Positions 34,375 to 43,545 of a stretch of 64,000 nucleotides of DNA are shown piece by piece. Below the pieces are notes generated by a model, which worked only from the letters and a program-made list of their open reading frames with translations, did not search any database and was not told the origin of the DNA. Source of the stretch: Lacibacter sp. H407 (lineage in GTDB: Bacteria > Bacteroidota > Bacteroidia > Chitinophagales > Chitinophagaceae); assembly GCF_037892605.1 (NCBI RefSeq), contig NZ_JBBKTU010000001.1, positions 2,728,001-2,792,000 on the forward strand, given 5' to 3'. The stretch's first letter is position 1. Each line of letters opens with the position of its first letter. Position numbers and translations under genes: made by a program.

Positions 34375-36561
34375 ATGCTATCTCAAAAAGTTGATCTGCA
34401 TGTTTTGATTGTTGAAGATAATCCCGGCGATCAATTTTTGCTTACAACGCAATTAAAGTCGATTGTAACAGACACAAAAAAAATCCGCATTGCCGACGAC
34501 CTTTCAACTGCTGTGGTCATGCTCAGCGAATTCAATCCGCATATTATTCTTCTTGATTTGACATTGCCTGATTGTGTGGGTATAGAAACATTTGAAAAGA
34601 TTAATCAACTTCAACCGGCCATCCCTATTATTATTTTATCCGGAATAGAAGATGCAAAAGTGGCAGTGCAGGCAATTGCAAGGGGTGCACAGGATTATTT
34701 ATTAAAAGGTGATTTTGACGAGAGGCTGCTTTCACGTTCGATGCATTACAGTTTAGAACGTAAAAAAAACCTTGAAGAGCTGAAAGCCAGCGTTGAGCGA
34801 TATACACTGGTAAGCCAGGCAACGAACGATATGGTGTGGGACTGGGATATTCTCAGTAATACCGTTTACAGAAATGAAGAACAATTTTGCCGGATGTTAA
34901 AGTTGCCTGCAACGATGAAGGACCTTGCTGATGAATTTTGGTTTGGACGCATACATCCGGATGACCTGAAGGAAATGCAGCAAATTGTACATGCTTTTCA
35001 TTCAGACCCGCAACAAAAAGTATTTGAATCGGAATACCGCTTTCTAAATGGAGAAGACCAATACATTTGCCTGTTTGACAGAGGGTATATCGTACGCAAT
35101 GAAACAGGGAAAGCTATTCGAATTATAGGCTCTACACAGGACATTACACAGCAAAAGGAAATCAACAATGAGTTGCAAAAGCTATCACGAATTGCTCAGG
35201 AAACTCAAAACGGTGTGATCATTACTGACAAAAATCATTGTATCGAGTGGGTGAATAATGCATTTGAGCGAATTAGCGGATATACGTTAACGGAAATTAA
35301 AGGACGCAAACCGGGTGATTTTTTACAAGGGCCTGAAACCGACTCCGTGCAAGTTGGTTATATGCGATCACAATTACGAAAACAAAAAAGCTTTGAAACG
35401 GAGCTGATCAATTACCGGAAAGACGGAACGAAATACTGGATTAGCCTTCAGGTGCAACCGATTTTTGATGAGCACGGTAACCTGCAGGAATACTTTTCTA
35501 TACAAAGCGATATTTCTGCTCAGAAAAGAGCCGATGAGTCGTTGAAAAGATCGGAAGAACAATATCGTTTTCTGTTCGATAATAATCCTGCGTCGATATT
35601 TATCTGGAATATTGATGATTTTACTTTTGCCGAAGTGAATGAAACGTTTGTTCATGTGTACGGTTATAGCCGTGCAGAACTGGCAACAATGACGATTAAG
35701 GAAATTCGTCCGCAAGAAGAAATACCTGCGATTGTTGCATTTGCAAAATCGGCCCTCAAAAAAGGGGAATTTTATGTTTCCCGTTTATGGAAGCACCTGA
35801 AGAAAAACGGCGAAATTATTTACATGCAGGTTTCATCGCAAAGGATCACCTACCGAAACAGAACGGCCATTCTCGCTATCGCAATTGATGTTACTGAAAA
35901 AAAGATGCTCGAACTGGAGCTCGAAGAAGAACGTCTTCAAAAAGAAAAAGAAATAACGAATGCGGTGATTACCGCACAGGAAAATGAAAAAGAATTCATC
36001 GGCAGAGAGTTACATGATAATGTGAACCAGATACTCGCCTCGGCTCGGCTTTATTTTGGTCTTTCGAAAAAAACAATTTCTCCTGAGACGATTCAAAACG
36101 CAGATCATCTGGTAGGAAAAGCGATTCAGGAAATCCGCTCACTATGCCACTCACTCATACCTCCAAGTTTCGATATTACTGATTTTAGTGAAGGCATTGA
36201 ACAGATCGTAACGCTTATTGAAAATGAAACAGAAATAAGATTTGTAAAACAATACCGGGATACCGATTACTCCAACATCTCTCAGGCAATTCAGCTTACC
36301 ATGTACCGGACGGTACAGGAACAGCTGAACAATATTTTAAAATATGCACAGGCAAAAAATGTGGTGATACAAACAGTCAGGCAAAAGAATGAATTGACAT
36401 TATTGATAAAGGATGATGGTATTGGATTTGACAGCACCAAAAAAAGTGCAGGAGTTGGTTTCCTGAATATTCAAACAAGAGCATCGATCTCCAACGGTGC
36501 TATGGTTTTAAAAAGCGCACCGGGGGAAGGTTGTTCACTCATACTTCAGTTTAAATTGTAA
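34375..36561 (+). CDS. Hybrid protein: receiver, PAS domains, HisKA_3/HATPase kinase
   Basis: The N-terminal receiver has Asp61 in I-I-L-L-D-L-T-L-P-D. About three PAS domains follow (M-V-W-D-W-D, G-V-I-I-T-D-K, P-A-S-I-F-I-W). The kinase is the NarL-partner type: His547 in G-R-E-L-H-D-N-V-N-Q-I-L and an HATPase ending with G-V-G-F-L-N-I-Q-T-R. It is 728 residues long, without membrane segments or DNA-binding domain. Placing a receiver in front of a kinase allows the upstream pair to control it, giving a two-step relay. Its own response regulator, probably LuxR-type, is not adjacent. Confidence 0.88.
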   Translation: MLSQKVDLHVLIVEDNPGDQFLLTTQLKSIVTDTKKIRIADDLSTAVVMLSEFNPHIILLDLTLPDCVGIETFEKINQLQPAIPIIILSGIEDAKVAVQAIARGAQDYLLKGDFDERLLSRSMHYSLERKKNLEELKASVERYTLVSQATNDMVWDWDILSNTVYRNEEQFCRMLKLPATMKDLADEFWFGRIHPDDLKEMQQIVHAFHSDPQQKVFESEYRFLNGEDQYICLFDRGYIVRNETGKAIRIIGSTQDITQQKEINNELQKLSRIAQETQNGVIITDKNHCIEWVNNAFERISGYTLTEIKGRKPGDFLQGPETDSVQVGYMRSQLRKQKSFETELINYRKDGTKYWISLQVQPIFDEHGNLQEYFSIQSDISAQKRADESLKRSEEQYRFLFDNNPASIFIWNIDDFTFAEVNETFVHVYGYSRAELATMTIKEIRPQEEIPAIVAFAKSALKKGEFYVSRLWKHLKKNGEIIYMQVSSQRITYRNRTAILAIAIDVTEKKMLELELEEERLQKEKEITNAVITAQENEKEFIGRELHDNVNQILASARLYFGLSKKTISPETIQNADHLVGKAIQEIRSLCHSLIPPSFDITDFSEGIEQIVTLIENETEIRFVKQYRDTDYSNISQAIQLTMYRTVQEQLNNILKYAQAKNVVIQTVRQKNELTLLIKDDGIGFDSTKKSAGVGFLNIQTRASISNGAMVLKSAPGEGCSLILQFKL

Positions 36562-37014
36562 TGTTTTTTTAGAAATATTCCGGAAAACTGCTTTGTGATT
36601 TTTATAAATGTAGTAGTGCTGTATTAATAGTTATATTCTATTGTAATGTAATCAGGATTATTTCGGAAATTTTCCGTTGACTTGATATCTGTCGCAACAA
36701 ACATTGGGATTTAGCTCATTAAAATCTCAGCGGTTCATTATATGAAACCTGGTGGGTATAAGAAGGTTCTTACATCTCTTTTTTTATGTGATTTATTACT
36801 GTTTCTGTTTTATGGGATGACTGTTTTGTTAGCTTAAATTTTAACACGTGAAATGACATCCAAACCACGGCAATATTTGGTTTTTTGTTCCATTGTATTT
36901 GCGCCAGTATCGTAGAAGCTGTTTAGTTTATTTATTCAGGGGGTGCCTTTAAAATAAACAAAAGTTGAATATAATGTAAGGGTAATTACTATTGCTTCTT
37001 GCTCTGATATATTT
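36562..37014. other. Intergenic region between the kinase module and a Crp/Fnr gene
   Basis: 453 bases, AT-rich. Neither strand shows a credible gene, and no terminator hairpin with a T run was found after the kinase stop. The right end contains the candidate promoter at 36965-36994. Confidence 0.6.
36965..36994 (+). promoter_or_regulatory. Candidate promoter of the Crp/Fnr gene
   Basis: TTG at 36965-36967, 19-nt spacer, TACTATTG at 36987-36994: one mismatch to TAnnTTTG. Transcription would begin about 15 bases before the ATG at 37015, giving a short leader. Confidence 0.45.
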
Positions 37015-37623
37015 ATGTCTGATAAATTCAAGCAACCGAAAATTATGCACGCATTCCGGCAATACATTGAACGTTACGTATCTCTCACTGATTCAGATTG
37101 GAATGTCATCTTCCATTGTTTTGAGCAAAGGGTTATTGAAAAAGATGAAATATTATTGTGCGAAGGGAAAATATGCAGGTATTTATATTTTTTAGAAACC
37201 GGTCTGATGCGATATTTCATTTCAAAGGATGGTGAGGATGTAACTAAGTTTTTTACCCATGCTCCATATTGTTTTACATCACAGTTTAGTTTTACAAGTG
37301 AGAAGCCGGCAACTGAAAGCATCCAGGCTATTGAACAATCTACAGTTTGGCAGATAGCACTTCAAGAAGCTGACAGTTTATTGGAACTTAAATCATGGAA
37401 TACTTTTATACGGAAGTTGATTCAGGAAGTACAGTTTTATACCGAATCAATTTTACAAGAGTTGCAAACTGAAACTGCTGAGTATCGATATTCTAAAATG
37501 CTGATCAACAACAGCAGTTTTGTACAGCGAATACCACTTAAATATCTGGCTTCTTATTTTGGTATTGCTCCTCAGTCGCTAAGCAGAATCCGGAAAAAAA
37601 TCGTTGGAGCCTCCAGAAGTTAA
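37015..37623 (+). CDS. Crp/Fnr-family regulator (first of four in this region)
   Basis: 202 residues. It has an N-terminal cyclic-nucleotide-binding-type beta-roll (L-C-E-G-K-I-C-R-Y-L-Y-F, G-L-M-R-Y-F) and a C-terminal helix-turn-helix (I-P-L-K-Y-L-A-S-Y-F-G-I then S-L-S-R-I-R-K). The residues that bind cAMP in E. coli Crp are not conserved, as is usual in this Bacteroidota subgroup. It is followed by an SRPBCC gene and a small membrane protein on the same strand, which may be its targets. Confidence 0.85.
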   Translation: MSDKFKQPKIMHAFRQYIERYVSLTDSDWNVIFHCFEQRVIEKDEILLCEGKICRYLYFLETGLMRYFISKDGEDVTKFFTHAPYCFTSQFSFTSEKPATESIQAIEQSTVWQIALQEADSLLELKSWNTFIRKLIQEVQFYTESILQELQTETAEYRYSKMLINNSSFVQRIPLKYLASYFGIAPQSLSRIRKKIVGASRS

Positions 37624-37680
37624 CATAGGTGAAGTGATTTAGTTGGTAGCTGGTTGATTTTTGTTTTTCAAATTAAGAAA

Positions 37681-38163
37681 ATGAAATTCATTTATTCAAT
37701 CAGTTTAATCATTTTGGGTATGTCAGCACATGCGCAGCAAACCAACTATCATTTCAGTCATAGCATTGCAACAACGGCAAGCCTTGAACGAATCTGGAAA
37801 GTATGGACCGATGTTCCAAACTGGAAGGCATGGGATTCCGGTTTAAAAGAAGCCCGCCTTGTCGGCGTATTTAAAGATGGTGCCAAGGGAAAATTGTTGC
37901 CTGATAAAGGCCCCGGGTCAAAATTTGTAATTGAAGATGTTCATGAAAACGGGTCCTATAAATTAAAAACGAAAATTCCGTTCGGATGGTTGATCGTAAG
38001 CCGTTATATGAAAAACGAAGATGGTATGGTCACGTTTACACACGATGTGAAATTTACCGGTATGTTACGGAAACTGTTAGGCAATAAGATCGGTAAACGA
38101 TACAGGGAAATGCTCCCCTCAGTTATGGAGAATATCAAACTAATTGCAGAAGCTGAATATTGA
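37681..38163 (+). CDS. Secreted SRPBCC-family (START/Bet v1-like) protein
   Basis: The start at 37681 gives a signal peptide ending A-H-A-Q. The domain begins H-S-I-A-T-T-A-S-L-E-R-I-W-K-V-W-T-D and keeps the W-x-x-W-D-S motif of polyketide-cyclase-like SRPBCC proteins. 160 residues. It should bind a small hydrophobic ligand; the ligand is unknown. It lies 57 bases after the Crp/Fnr gene and 6 bases before the next gene. A second SRPBCC gene at 44426 is cytoplasmic. Confidence 0.75.
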   Translation: MKFIYSISLIILGMSAHAQQTNYHFSHSIATTASLERIWKVWTDVPNWKAWDSGLKEARLVGVFKDGAKGKLLPDKGPGSKFVIEDVHENGSYKLKTKIPFGWLIVSRYMKNEDGMVTFTHDVKFTGMLRKLLGNKIGKRYREMLPSVMENIKLIAEAEY

Positions 38164-38169
38164 TATCTG

Positions 38170-38544
38170 ATGTTGGCGTTGAAAACAATTTATTTAGCAA
38201 ATATTTTAGTGGCAGGCTGGATTAGCATTGTCAGTCTCTTCTTTCCATTACATGCACAGAAAACGATATTCAGCAATAGTGTTGCTTATTCAGAGGTGAT
38301 ACGATTAACAGGTGCATTGTGGGGAGCGATATTTATCTTATCGGTTTTGGGATTATGGTTTCCACAAAAGATGCAATTGGTTTTGCTTTTCCAGCTTTTA
38401 TATAAAACTACGTGGATCTTATTTGTTGCTTTACCTGCAATACTCAGTAATTTGCCTTATCCAAAAGGGATGGCTTTATTTTTTATTGTTTGGATGATTG
38501 TATTGCCAGGCATCATTGATTGGAACTACTTATTTACTTTGTAA
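38170..38544 (+). CDS. Small integral membrane protein, four predicted helices
   Basis: 124 residues, mostly hydrophobic, with helices around residues 5-25, 43-63, 68-90 and 97-117. No catalytic motif is seen. It resembles small DoxX/DUF4345-like membrane proteins but I cannot assign a family confidently. It starts 6 bases after the SRPBCC stop, so it belongs to the same transcript. Confidence 0.65.
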   Translation: MLALKTIYLANILVAGWISIVSLFFPLHAQKTIFSNSVAYSEVIRLTGALWGAIFILSVLGLWFPQKMQLVLLFQLLYKTTWILFVALPAILSNLPYPKGMALFFIVWMIVLPGIIDWNYLFTL

Positions 38545-38586
38545 TATACCTGATGACTGATTCATTCTTACTTCTTTTATCGCCGC

Positions 38587-39411
38587 TTACAATGAATATA
38601 ATTCCCCCATTTCTCCACGTCGTAATCGTTCCTGTGTAGCTTTCATTTGGTCGTTAGTAGTCATTACAAAAGGTCCGCCATGTACAATGGGCTCATTGTG
38701 TGGAGTACCCGACGCAAAGATGAAATGTGCAGCTTCATTCCCGGTATTGATAGTAATCTTATCTCCGGCTTTTTCAAAGCTTAGCATTGCTGTGTTGCTG
38801 ATTTCATTTCCTGCAATGGTTATACTTCCTTTCATCAGATAAATAAATGCCATTTCTTTTGCATCAAGTTCAATGGTTGCGTTTGGATTCAATGTAACAT
38901 CAAACAGGATTGTTTTTGTAACCAAATCAATCGGTGATGTAACCTGTTGGTAGGAGCCTTGTATCACTCTTAATTTAATATCATCACTATTGTATTCAGG
39001 AACCTCATTTGAGAAAGCATGAAAAGCTTTTGGTTCCACCAGCCTGTCTTTATCAGCATGGTTGATCCATATTTGAAATCCATGACAGTCAACGCCCTCT
39101 ATTGTTGGTACTTCATCATGTTTGATGCCGCTTCCGGTTTGAGTGACATGTATGCCGCCCGGCTCAATGATACTGTGATCGCCACGGCTGTCCCGGTTTA
39201 AAAAAGATCCTTTGCTGTCAGGCATCATGTAAGTCATAACGGAAACACCTGCATGAGGGTGAGGGCCGAAAATTGCTTTGTCCATGTGGAACTCTGTAAA
39301 TACTAGAAAAGGTTCAAAGTCAAACTCTGTGTGAAACATATCTACCGATGTAAAGCCCATGTGATTGGGTTGTAATACCTGTTTCGTAATTTTTTTAATA
39401 GCCTTTTGCAT
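38587..39411 (-). CDS. Pirin-family bicupin protein
   Basis: 274 residues with the pirin signature F-G-P-H-P-H-A-G (metal-binding His pair) and a later G-S-G-I-K-H-D-E segment, with a second cupin in the C-terminal half (A-F-I-Y-L-M-K-G-S). Pirins can act as quercetinases or redox-sensing cofactors. It is the last gene of a minus-strand group beginning at 42723 and is preceded by a porin. Confidence 0.88.
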   Translation of the reverse strand: MQKAIKKITKQVLQPNHMGFTSVDMFHTEFDFEPFLVFTEFHMDKAIFGPHPHAGVSVMTYMMPDSKGSFLNRDSRGDHSIIEPGGIHVTQTGSGIKHDEVPTIEGVDCHGFQIWINHADKDRLVEPKAFHAFSNEVPEYNSDDIKLRVIQGSYQQVTSPIDLVTKTILFDVTLNPNATIELDAKEMAFIYLMKGSITIAGNEISNTAMLSFEKAGDKITINTGNEAAHFIFASGTPHNEPIVHGGPFVMTTNDQMKATQERLRRGEMGELYSL

Positions 39412-39436
39412 GTTTTGATGTTTTTAAATTGATCGA

Positions 39437-40816
39437 TTAAAATTTGAAAGCCGCTTTAAATGCGAAATAGGAAATATCTAATCCTTTGCCGGTTTCTTTT
39501 ACATAGTTACCTGCTTTAAAAAAAGCAGCATCAGCTGCAAATGAAAAATGTTGGTTTAATTCATAAGTGGTTTCTATAGCATATTGGGTGCCGATGTTCT
39601 TTTCAGCAGATTCAAATAGGTTGGCAGGTGAAGGCCGTACCTGTGCCATGCCCGGCGAATAGGTTCCGTCCCGGTTGATTTGGCGCTGCATAAAATAAAC
39701 TCCCGTATATACAGATAGTTTTTTTAAGGGATTGATTCGCAGATAAGGATTGATGTTTATGATGTTTGATGACCCAATGGGCGCAGCTAAACCATAGGAT
39801 GGTTTTGAAAAAAGTAAATTGTAGGTATTCAGTTTATTATCTGTATTGTTTTTGTCTCCTGAAATGTAATTGGCACTCACACCTGTTATGAAATTCAGTT
39901 TTGAATTAAGCTTATAATTTATATCAGCCGACAAACCGTAAGCAGCAATGTTGAGATCATTGAAACTGCCTGTTTGGTAAGTGCTTTCTAACTCATAATT
40001 GAATCCCTTGTTTTGTGAAAACAAACGCACACCAAAACTTTGCCGGTTCTCTTTTCCCGGAACAAAATTGTACCTCCTGCCATTGGATGTGAAATTTAAA
40101 AAGTAATAGTCAACTGATAATTTCTTTGGAATAACATACTCCGTTCCATACACGCCCCACACGTAATCTTTAAACGAAACATCATCAAACGCAAATTGTT
40201 TCGAAAGCACAGGTGTTACTGCTAAGAAATCAATTTTTCGTTTTGCTGTTTTGTATTTCAGGATAGCAGCATCAAAAGTTAATCGTGTATTAGGCCCTTC
40301 CCTGAATGTCAGAAGCCGGTTGTTGCCATATCCCATTTCCTGTCGTCCAATTCTCAGCATCCAGTTTTTATGAAAGTTATAGTCAATAAATGCCTGATGC
40401 AGGCTTAGTCTGTTTTCATCAATTTCAGGCGTAACCGGGTTCGGATTAAAAAAACGAAATGTAGAATTCATCTGCACAAATACTCTAAGCTTTTTCCCAA
40501 TTTCGATATTACTGTGCATCATCACTCTGTGCCAAAGCTGACCAACTGAACTCTTTACAGTGGCTGGCGGTACATCTCCAAAATTCAGGTTGCGGAAGTA
40601 TTGATATTGCTCCCTTAATTCTCCCCCGAATGAAATATTGGCTTTACTCCCCAGTGGAATATGCTTTAATTTGTTGAATCCTTCTTTTGCAGAATCAGAT
40701 TTTACAGAATTAAAATCATCATTGTACCGGAGTATGTTGATTGGATTATGTTGTGTTTGTCCAATGAGCAAACTGTAGTTACAAAGAAACCCTACAACAA
40801 AAACTGCTTTTTTCAT
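39437..40816 (-). CDS. Outer-membrane alginate-export-type beta-barrel
   Basis: After a signal peptide ending L-I-G-Q comes I-S-F-G-G-E-L-R-E-Q-Y, then many amphipathic strands and a terminal F-K-A-A-F-K-F with aromatic last residue, as in outer-membrane barrels. The R-I-G-R-Q-E-M-G-Y-G segment is typical of the alginate_exp domain. In Bacteroidota such proteins are general anion or uronate porins, so alginate export is not implied. It lies 6 bases downstream of the SnoaL-like lipoprotein gene, so they form one operon. Confidence 0.8.
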   Translation of the reverse strand: MKKAVFVVGFLCNYSLLIGQTQHNPINILRYNDDFNSVKSDSAKEGFNKLKHIPLGSKANISFGGELREQYQYFRNLNFGDVPPATVKSSVGQLWHRVMMHSNIEIGKKLRVFVQMNSTFRFFNPNPVTPEIDENRLSLHQAFIDYNFHKNWMLRIGRQEMGYGNNRLLTFREGPNTRLTFDAAILKYKTAKRKIDFLAVTPVLSKQFAFDDVSFKDYVWGVYGTEYVIPKKLSVDYYFLNFTSNGRRYNFVPGKENRQSFGVRLFSQNKGFNYELESTYQTGSFNDLNIAAYGLSADINYKLNSKLNFITGVSANYISGDKNNTDNKLNTYNLLFSKPSYGLAAPIGSSNIININPYLRINPLKKLSVYTGVYFMQRQINRDGTYSPGMAQVRPSPANLFESAEKNIGTQYAIETTYELNQHFSFAADAAFFKAGNYVKETGKGLDISYFAFKAAFKF

Positions 40817-40822
40817 TATGCG

Positions 40823-41368
40823 TTATTTTAACGGAGGCAGTTGTTGAATGAGTCCTTTGTAGTCCGGGGCTTCCTGGTAAATGGTGTGATAGGTTCTTTT
40901 CAAAAACACCCATTTGCCGTTTTCTTTGATCAATTCATCTTCATACATTGATAAGTTATAGTTACCGGATTTATCATCGGCTTTACGGGCAATTTCGTTT
41001 ACGTAGAATCTTGCTGTTGCGTTATCTCCGTTAACGGTAATAACAGCAGGGCCTGATAGCTGAACAAAAAAATCCCAAAGGCCAAGCATCTTTGTTACTG
41101 ATGCACCCATAGTTTCTTTTCCTTTAAATTCTACGTTGATGGGTGGGCCGATTTTCCAAACCGCATCTTTGGCCCAGAGTGATTGAAACAGGTCTCCATC
41201 CTTTCTGTTGGCAGCATCGCTGAATTTTTCTGCCAGTGCTCTTATTTCCAATTCATCTTTTACCAGTTGAAGTGATGTAATTGTTTCATCAGGAAGTTTA
41301 TTGTTTTCGCAACTTGTAAAGCCAATCGAAATGATTGCCGCACTAACAAGAAGTTTTACTGCTTTCAT
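40823..41368 (-). CDS. SnoaL/NTF2-like lipoprotein
   Basis: The leader ends I-G-F-T-S-C, a lipobox. The domain (E-L-E-I-R-A-L-A-E-K-F-S-D-A-A-N-R-K-D, then L-W-A-K-D-A-V-W) is the cone-shaped alpha+beta NTF2 fold used by SnoaL cyclases, limonene epoxide hydrolases and binding proteins. 181 residues. A periplasmic or membrane-anchored enzyme or ligand-binding protein is likely. It sits between DoxX and the porin in one minus-strand operon. Confidence 0.78.
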   Translation of the reverse strand: MKAVKLLVSAAIISIGFTSCENNKLPDETITSLQLVKDELEIRALAEKFSDAANRKDGDLFQSLWAKDAVWKIGPPINVEFKGKETMGASVTKMLGLWDFFVQLSGPAVITVNGDNATARFYVNEIARKADDKSGNYNLSMYEDELIKENGKWVFLKRTYHTIYQEAPDYKGLIQQLPPLK

Positions 41369-41372
41369 ACAT

Positions 41373-41747
41373 TTAAATTTTATTAGTTACTAATCTTTTT
41401 GATAATTCGGGGAAACGGATTGCTGCCGTAGTCCACAAAAAAGCGGAGATAAAAACTGGAGCTATTAGCGGCTGAGCAAATTCTACATGAGTACTGATAG
41501 CGCCACCCATATAGGCCGCCAATAATAATGTCCCTAAAATTCCAGTGCGGGGATAGAGAAACAGGCCAACTGCAATAAGTTCAATTACTCCGAGTATCTT
41601 ATATGTAGTGGCGTTTAATCCAAATTTTGCAGCGGCTTCTAATGCTTCTGCATTTGCTGTTAACTTGCTTACAGCGCTTCCAATGAAAATGAAAGCAACC
41701 AATCCGGCTAATACCCAATTGATAATGTTTTTTGTTTTTGTTGACAT
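41373..41747 (-). CDS. DoxX-family membrane protein
   Basis: From the ATG at 41747 the product is 124 residues with four hydrophobic helices and the DoxX segment G-V-I-E-L-I-A-V-G-L-F-L-Y. DoxX-like proteins take part in thiol or quinone redox in the membrane. An upstream in-frame ATG at 41798 would add a soluble tail and is less likely. It lies 4 bases from the SnoaL gene. The AraC gene upstream probably controls this group. Confidence 0.78.
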   Translation of the reverse strand: MSTKTKNIINWVLAGLVAFIFIGSAVSKLTANAEALEAAAKFGLNATTYKILGVIELIAVGLFLYPRTGILGTLLLAAYMGGAISTHVEFAQPLIAPVFISAFLWTTAAIRFPELSKRLVTNKI

Positions 41748-41847
41748 TGTAGTTGATTTAAATGATGATGCAAATTGCATCTCATTTAAACTCTGCAAAA
41801 GGTCAAAAAGGAGGAATGATTCGTTAAAAAGTCGGATTGTTGAAAAA

Positions 41848-42723
41848 TTACAGGCTCTGCCTGTATGCCAGTGGAGATGATCCGGTTAAATTTTTAAAGA
41901 ATTTACCAAATACAGCCTGGTCGGTAAATGTTAAGCTGTCTGCAATATTGGCAATGGTTAACGAAGGATTTTGTAACAGAACTTTGGCCTCAAGAATCAC
42001 CAGCTCATCAATCCATTCCTTAGCTGATTTTCCTGTTTGTTCTTTTATCACTTCTGTTAAGTGTTTAGGTGTTACAAAAAGTTTGTCGGCATAAAATTGT
42101 ACACTTCGTTCACTGGCAAAGTGGAGACAAACTGATTCCTTGAATTCAAAAGTGAGTTGTTCACTTCTGGTTTTTTTATAAGTTGAGCTGAAGTTTTCTT
42201 TGTTGTACACTGCGGCAATTTCAAAGAGTAAAACTTCAACAAGATTTCTGGTGATTTCATTTTTGTAAGGATGCTGCTCCGCTAATTTGAGACGTATATT
42301 GTTTAGTAATGTTTTTACAATTACAGTCTGATCGTGATTGAAGGTTGAAACATGTTTTGCGTTTGGCTCAAAAAAAGAGAAGCTCTCGGGGTAATTTCGG
42401 GTAGAGTTATGTTTCAAAAAGAAATCTCTTGTAAAAAAAACAGCCAACGTTTTATAATCAGCAGACATGTTCATCCATTGCTTTATCACAGGGGGCGACA
42501 TGCTGACAATGCAGTTTTTTTCTACCGTATAGGTTTCGAGGTTCGCTTTTAATGTAGCTTTTCCGGCAACACACAATCCAATGCCATAGTAATTACTGCG
42601 GTAGGGAACGTTTATAGATGAGCCAGGATTGGCAACCTGATGTTCTGTGAAAAAGACGTCAGTACTTGTTACAGTCTCGCCTGAAAGGTTATTAATATTA
42701 TAAGTAGGTATCGTTTTCTTCAT
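41848..42723 (-). CDS. AraC-family transcriptional regulator
   Basis: 291 residues. The N-terminal half is a cupin-like sensor (G-I-G-L-C-V-A-G-K-A-T-L). The C-terminal half has two helix-turn-helix motifs (Y-A-D-K-L-F-V-T-P-K-H-L-T-E and I-A-D-S-L-T-F-T-D-Q-A-V-F-G-K-F-F-K). The probable target is the DoxX-SnoaL-porin-pirin operon directly downstream on the same strand, starting 100 bases away. Inducer unknown. Confidence 0.88.
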   Translation of the reverse strand: MKKTIPTYNINNLSGETVTSTDVFFTEHQVANPGSSINVPYRSNYYGIGLCVAGKATLKANLETYTVEKNCIVSMSPPVIKQWMNMSADYKTLAVFFTRDFFLKHNSTRNYPESFSFFEPNAKHVSTFNHDQTVIVKTLLNNIRLKLAEQHPYKNEITRNLVEVLLFEIAAVYNKENFSSTYKKTRSEQLTFEFKESVCLHFASERSVQFYADKLFVTPKHLTEVIKEQTGKSAKEWIDELVILEAKVLLQNPSLTIANIADSLTFTDQAVFGKFFKNLTGSSPLAYRQSL

Positions 42724-43101
42724 CTAATTATGATTCTTGGTGTTTTGTTGATAGTGTTAAAGTTATAAATAGAATTCTTTTTCAAAAGCCCTCATTTTTG
42801 TTATTCTTTGGTTGAACATCCAAATAGGAGATAATGTTGAACTTGTAAACATAAATATTAAAAATACAAACTGCATAAGCTGAATCTTCACAGGGAAACC
42901 TTGCTGGCAGGAGAAGCATTGGATCGACCGGTTTATATCACTGCTTTATTTTTGCAGTTATCTTTATGCAACATGATTTCAGCTGTAGATAATTTTTTGG
43001 GTTTAATATCATCTATGTGTTGGTTTAAACTGTGAAAGCAGAATTAACATAGGGAGTGAAAAGCGAATATTAAATTTGCGTAAACAAATTGTTAACTCAT
43101 T
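42724..43101. other. Intergenic region between divergent AraC and H1-like genes
   Basis: 378 bases without coding potential. It contains TAAATTTG at 43071-43078, an exact TAnnTTTG match about 24 bases before the H1-like ATG. No good upstream TTG was seen at the usual distance. Confidence 0.55.
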
Positions 43102-43359
43102 ATGGCTACAGATAAAAAAGGAGAGAAACATTCGTTTCTGAAACTTGCTGTTGAGATCAAATCGGCATTGAAAAATTATGCGAAAGGAATCGATAGTAAA
43201 AAACTCGAAAGGAAAATTGATAAGTACAGCACTGTATTGGCGGAGCAGATCGAAAAGTTGAAAAAGCAGGCAGGGAAGAAGGTCAAAAAAGTGGTTGCAA
43301 AGAAAAAGAAGGTAGCAAAAAAAGCTAAGACGCCGATAGTAAAAGTAAAAAAGAAATAA
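43102..43359 (+). CDS. Small lysine-rich, histone H1-like protein
   Basis: 85 residues. The N-terminal 55 are helical and charged (L-K-L-A-V-E-I-K-S-A-L). The C-terminal 30 are a lysine/valine/alanine tail with repeated K-K-V-x-K-K and K-K-V-A-K-K-A units, as in bacterial H1 or Hc1-like nucleoid proteins. It likely binds DNA without sequence specificity. It is monocistronic with a good -7 match upstream. The frame on the opposite strand is a shadow. Family membership is by composition, not by firm motif. Confidence 0.7.
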   Translation: MATDKKGEKHSFLKLAVEIKSALKNYAKGIDSKKLERKIDKYSTVLAEQIEKLKKQAGKKVKKVVAKKKKVAKKAKTPIVKVKKK

Positions 43360-43545
43360 TTTTTCATCGGCACATAGAACGTTTTCTTAAAATGGCAAAA
43401 GAATACTTTGCCATTACTGTTCAAATTGCCTGGCATAGCTTTTATCTAATGGTGAGGCTGCTAAACCTGGCTACTGGCCATGTTCTGCCTTGTTCAAGTA
43501 TTTCTCCATCAAAGTAAGAAGCTGTAACTAAAGAAGGCTTCTGTT

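Noticed and set aside
39437-40816. Alginate biosynthesis or export function
   Set aside because: The barrel resembles alginate_exp proteins, but no alginate synthesis genes are nearby, so it is reported only as a porin type.
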